This document shows, piece after piece, positions 7,376-7,531 of a stretch of DNA of 7,531 nucleotides (within the stretch, counting starts at the first letter, position 1; each line of letters opens with the position of its first letter). The notes under the pieces were generated by a model. It saw only the letters and a list, made by a program, of their open reading frames with translations, did no database searches and had not been told where the DNA came from. This DNA comes from Flavobacteriaceae bacterium (GTDB lineage Bacteria > Bacteroidota > Bacteroidia > Flavobacteriales > Flavobacteriaceae), in NCBI GenBank assembly GCA_947458575.1, contig CANHBE010000122.1:1-7531 (forward strand), in the 5' to 3' direction. Position numbers and translations under genes: made by a program.

Positions 7376-7531
7376 TTACGATGCTATTTCCAATCGTTTA
7401 AGCAAGTTCTTGCTTAGCGTATCTGAAGCGTAGTCTTTATCTATATGTAGCACTTTTTCTCCTGTACTTGGCAAGTCGTACATGGCATCGGTCAAGATTG
7501 CTTCGCACAATGAGCGCAGTCCTCTTGCACC
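7376..7531 (-). CDS. clpX: ATP-dependent Clp protease ATP-binding subunit ClpX, C-terminal 51 residues (partial)
   Basis: Reading leftward from the window edge, the frame is open and ends in TAA at 7378-7376. The visible part begins GARGLRSLCEAILTDAMYDL. This matches the sensor-2 region of ClpX, where the Arg of GAR contacts the bound nucleotide in the small AAA+ subdomain. The remaining residues fit the short C-terminal tail of the family. ClpX unfolds tagged proteins and feeds them to the ClpP peptidase in the cytoplasm. The zinc-binding domain, Walker motifs and pore loops lie outside the window, so completeness cannot be judged. The gene is convergent with the receptor gene and shares its terminator. 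Confidence 0.9.
   Translation of the reverse strand, partial: GARGLRSLCEAILTDAMYDLPSTGEKVLHIDKDYASDTLSKNLLKRLEIAS

Overview
The window looks like a piece of a Flavobacteriia chromosome (Bacteroidota, close to Flavobacterium). The DNA is AT-rich, and Shine-Dalgarno sequences are not evident at the starts. The gene families are also typical of that group: a large AsmA-like protein, a DUF2797 protein, a GH3-family adenylate-forming protein that begins with PLPIINSIA, an outer-membrane beta-barrel/TonB-dependent receptor-like protein of the Bacteroidota type, and ClpX. This assignment is an inference from protein resemblance; no 16S or other marker is present.

Layout from left to right. (1) Positions 2-2419, + strand: the C-terminal part of an AsmA-family envelope protein whose start lies outside the window. 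(2) 2432-2465: a hairpin terminator shared with the convergent gene. (3) 3258-2464, - strand: a DUF2797 protein with a four-cysteine knuckle and a central region resembling the GIY-YIG fold. (4) 3259-3393: a divergent intergenic region with a 7-bp inverted repeat and weak promoter-like boxes. (5) 3394-4908, + strand: a GH3-family protein. (6) 4905-5060, + strand: a 51-residue lipoprotein whose ATG overlaps the GH3 stop codon (ATGA). (7) 5116-7320, + strand: an outer-membrane beta-barrel receptor reading frame interrupted at codon 72 by a single in-frame TGA. (8) 7326-7363: a strong, probably bidirectional terminator. (9) 7531-7376, - strand: the last 51 codons of clpX.

GH3, the small lipoprotein and the receptor point the same way with gaps of -4 and 55 bp and no visible terminator between them, so they may form one transcript that ends at 7326-7363. 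The two hairpin terminators set this cluster and its divergent DUF2797 partner apart from the AsmA gene and clpX. I see no transposase, CRISPR array, tRNA, rRNA or phage gene.

The points most worth a second look are the lone TGA in an otherwise intact receptor gene, the lipoprotein with a CGPR repeat overlapping GH3, and the GIY-YIG-like signature in the DUF2797 protein. None of these amounts to proof of a new system.
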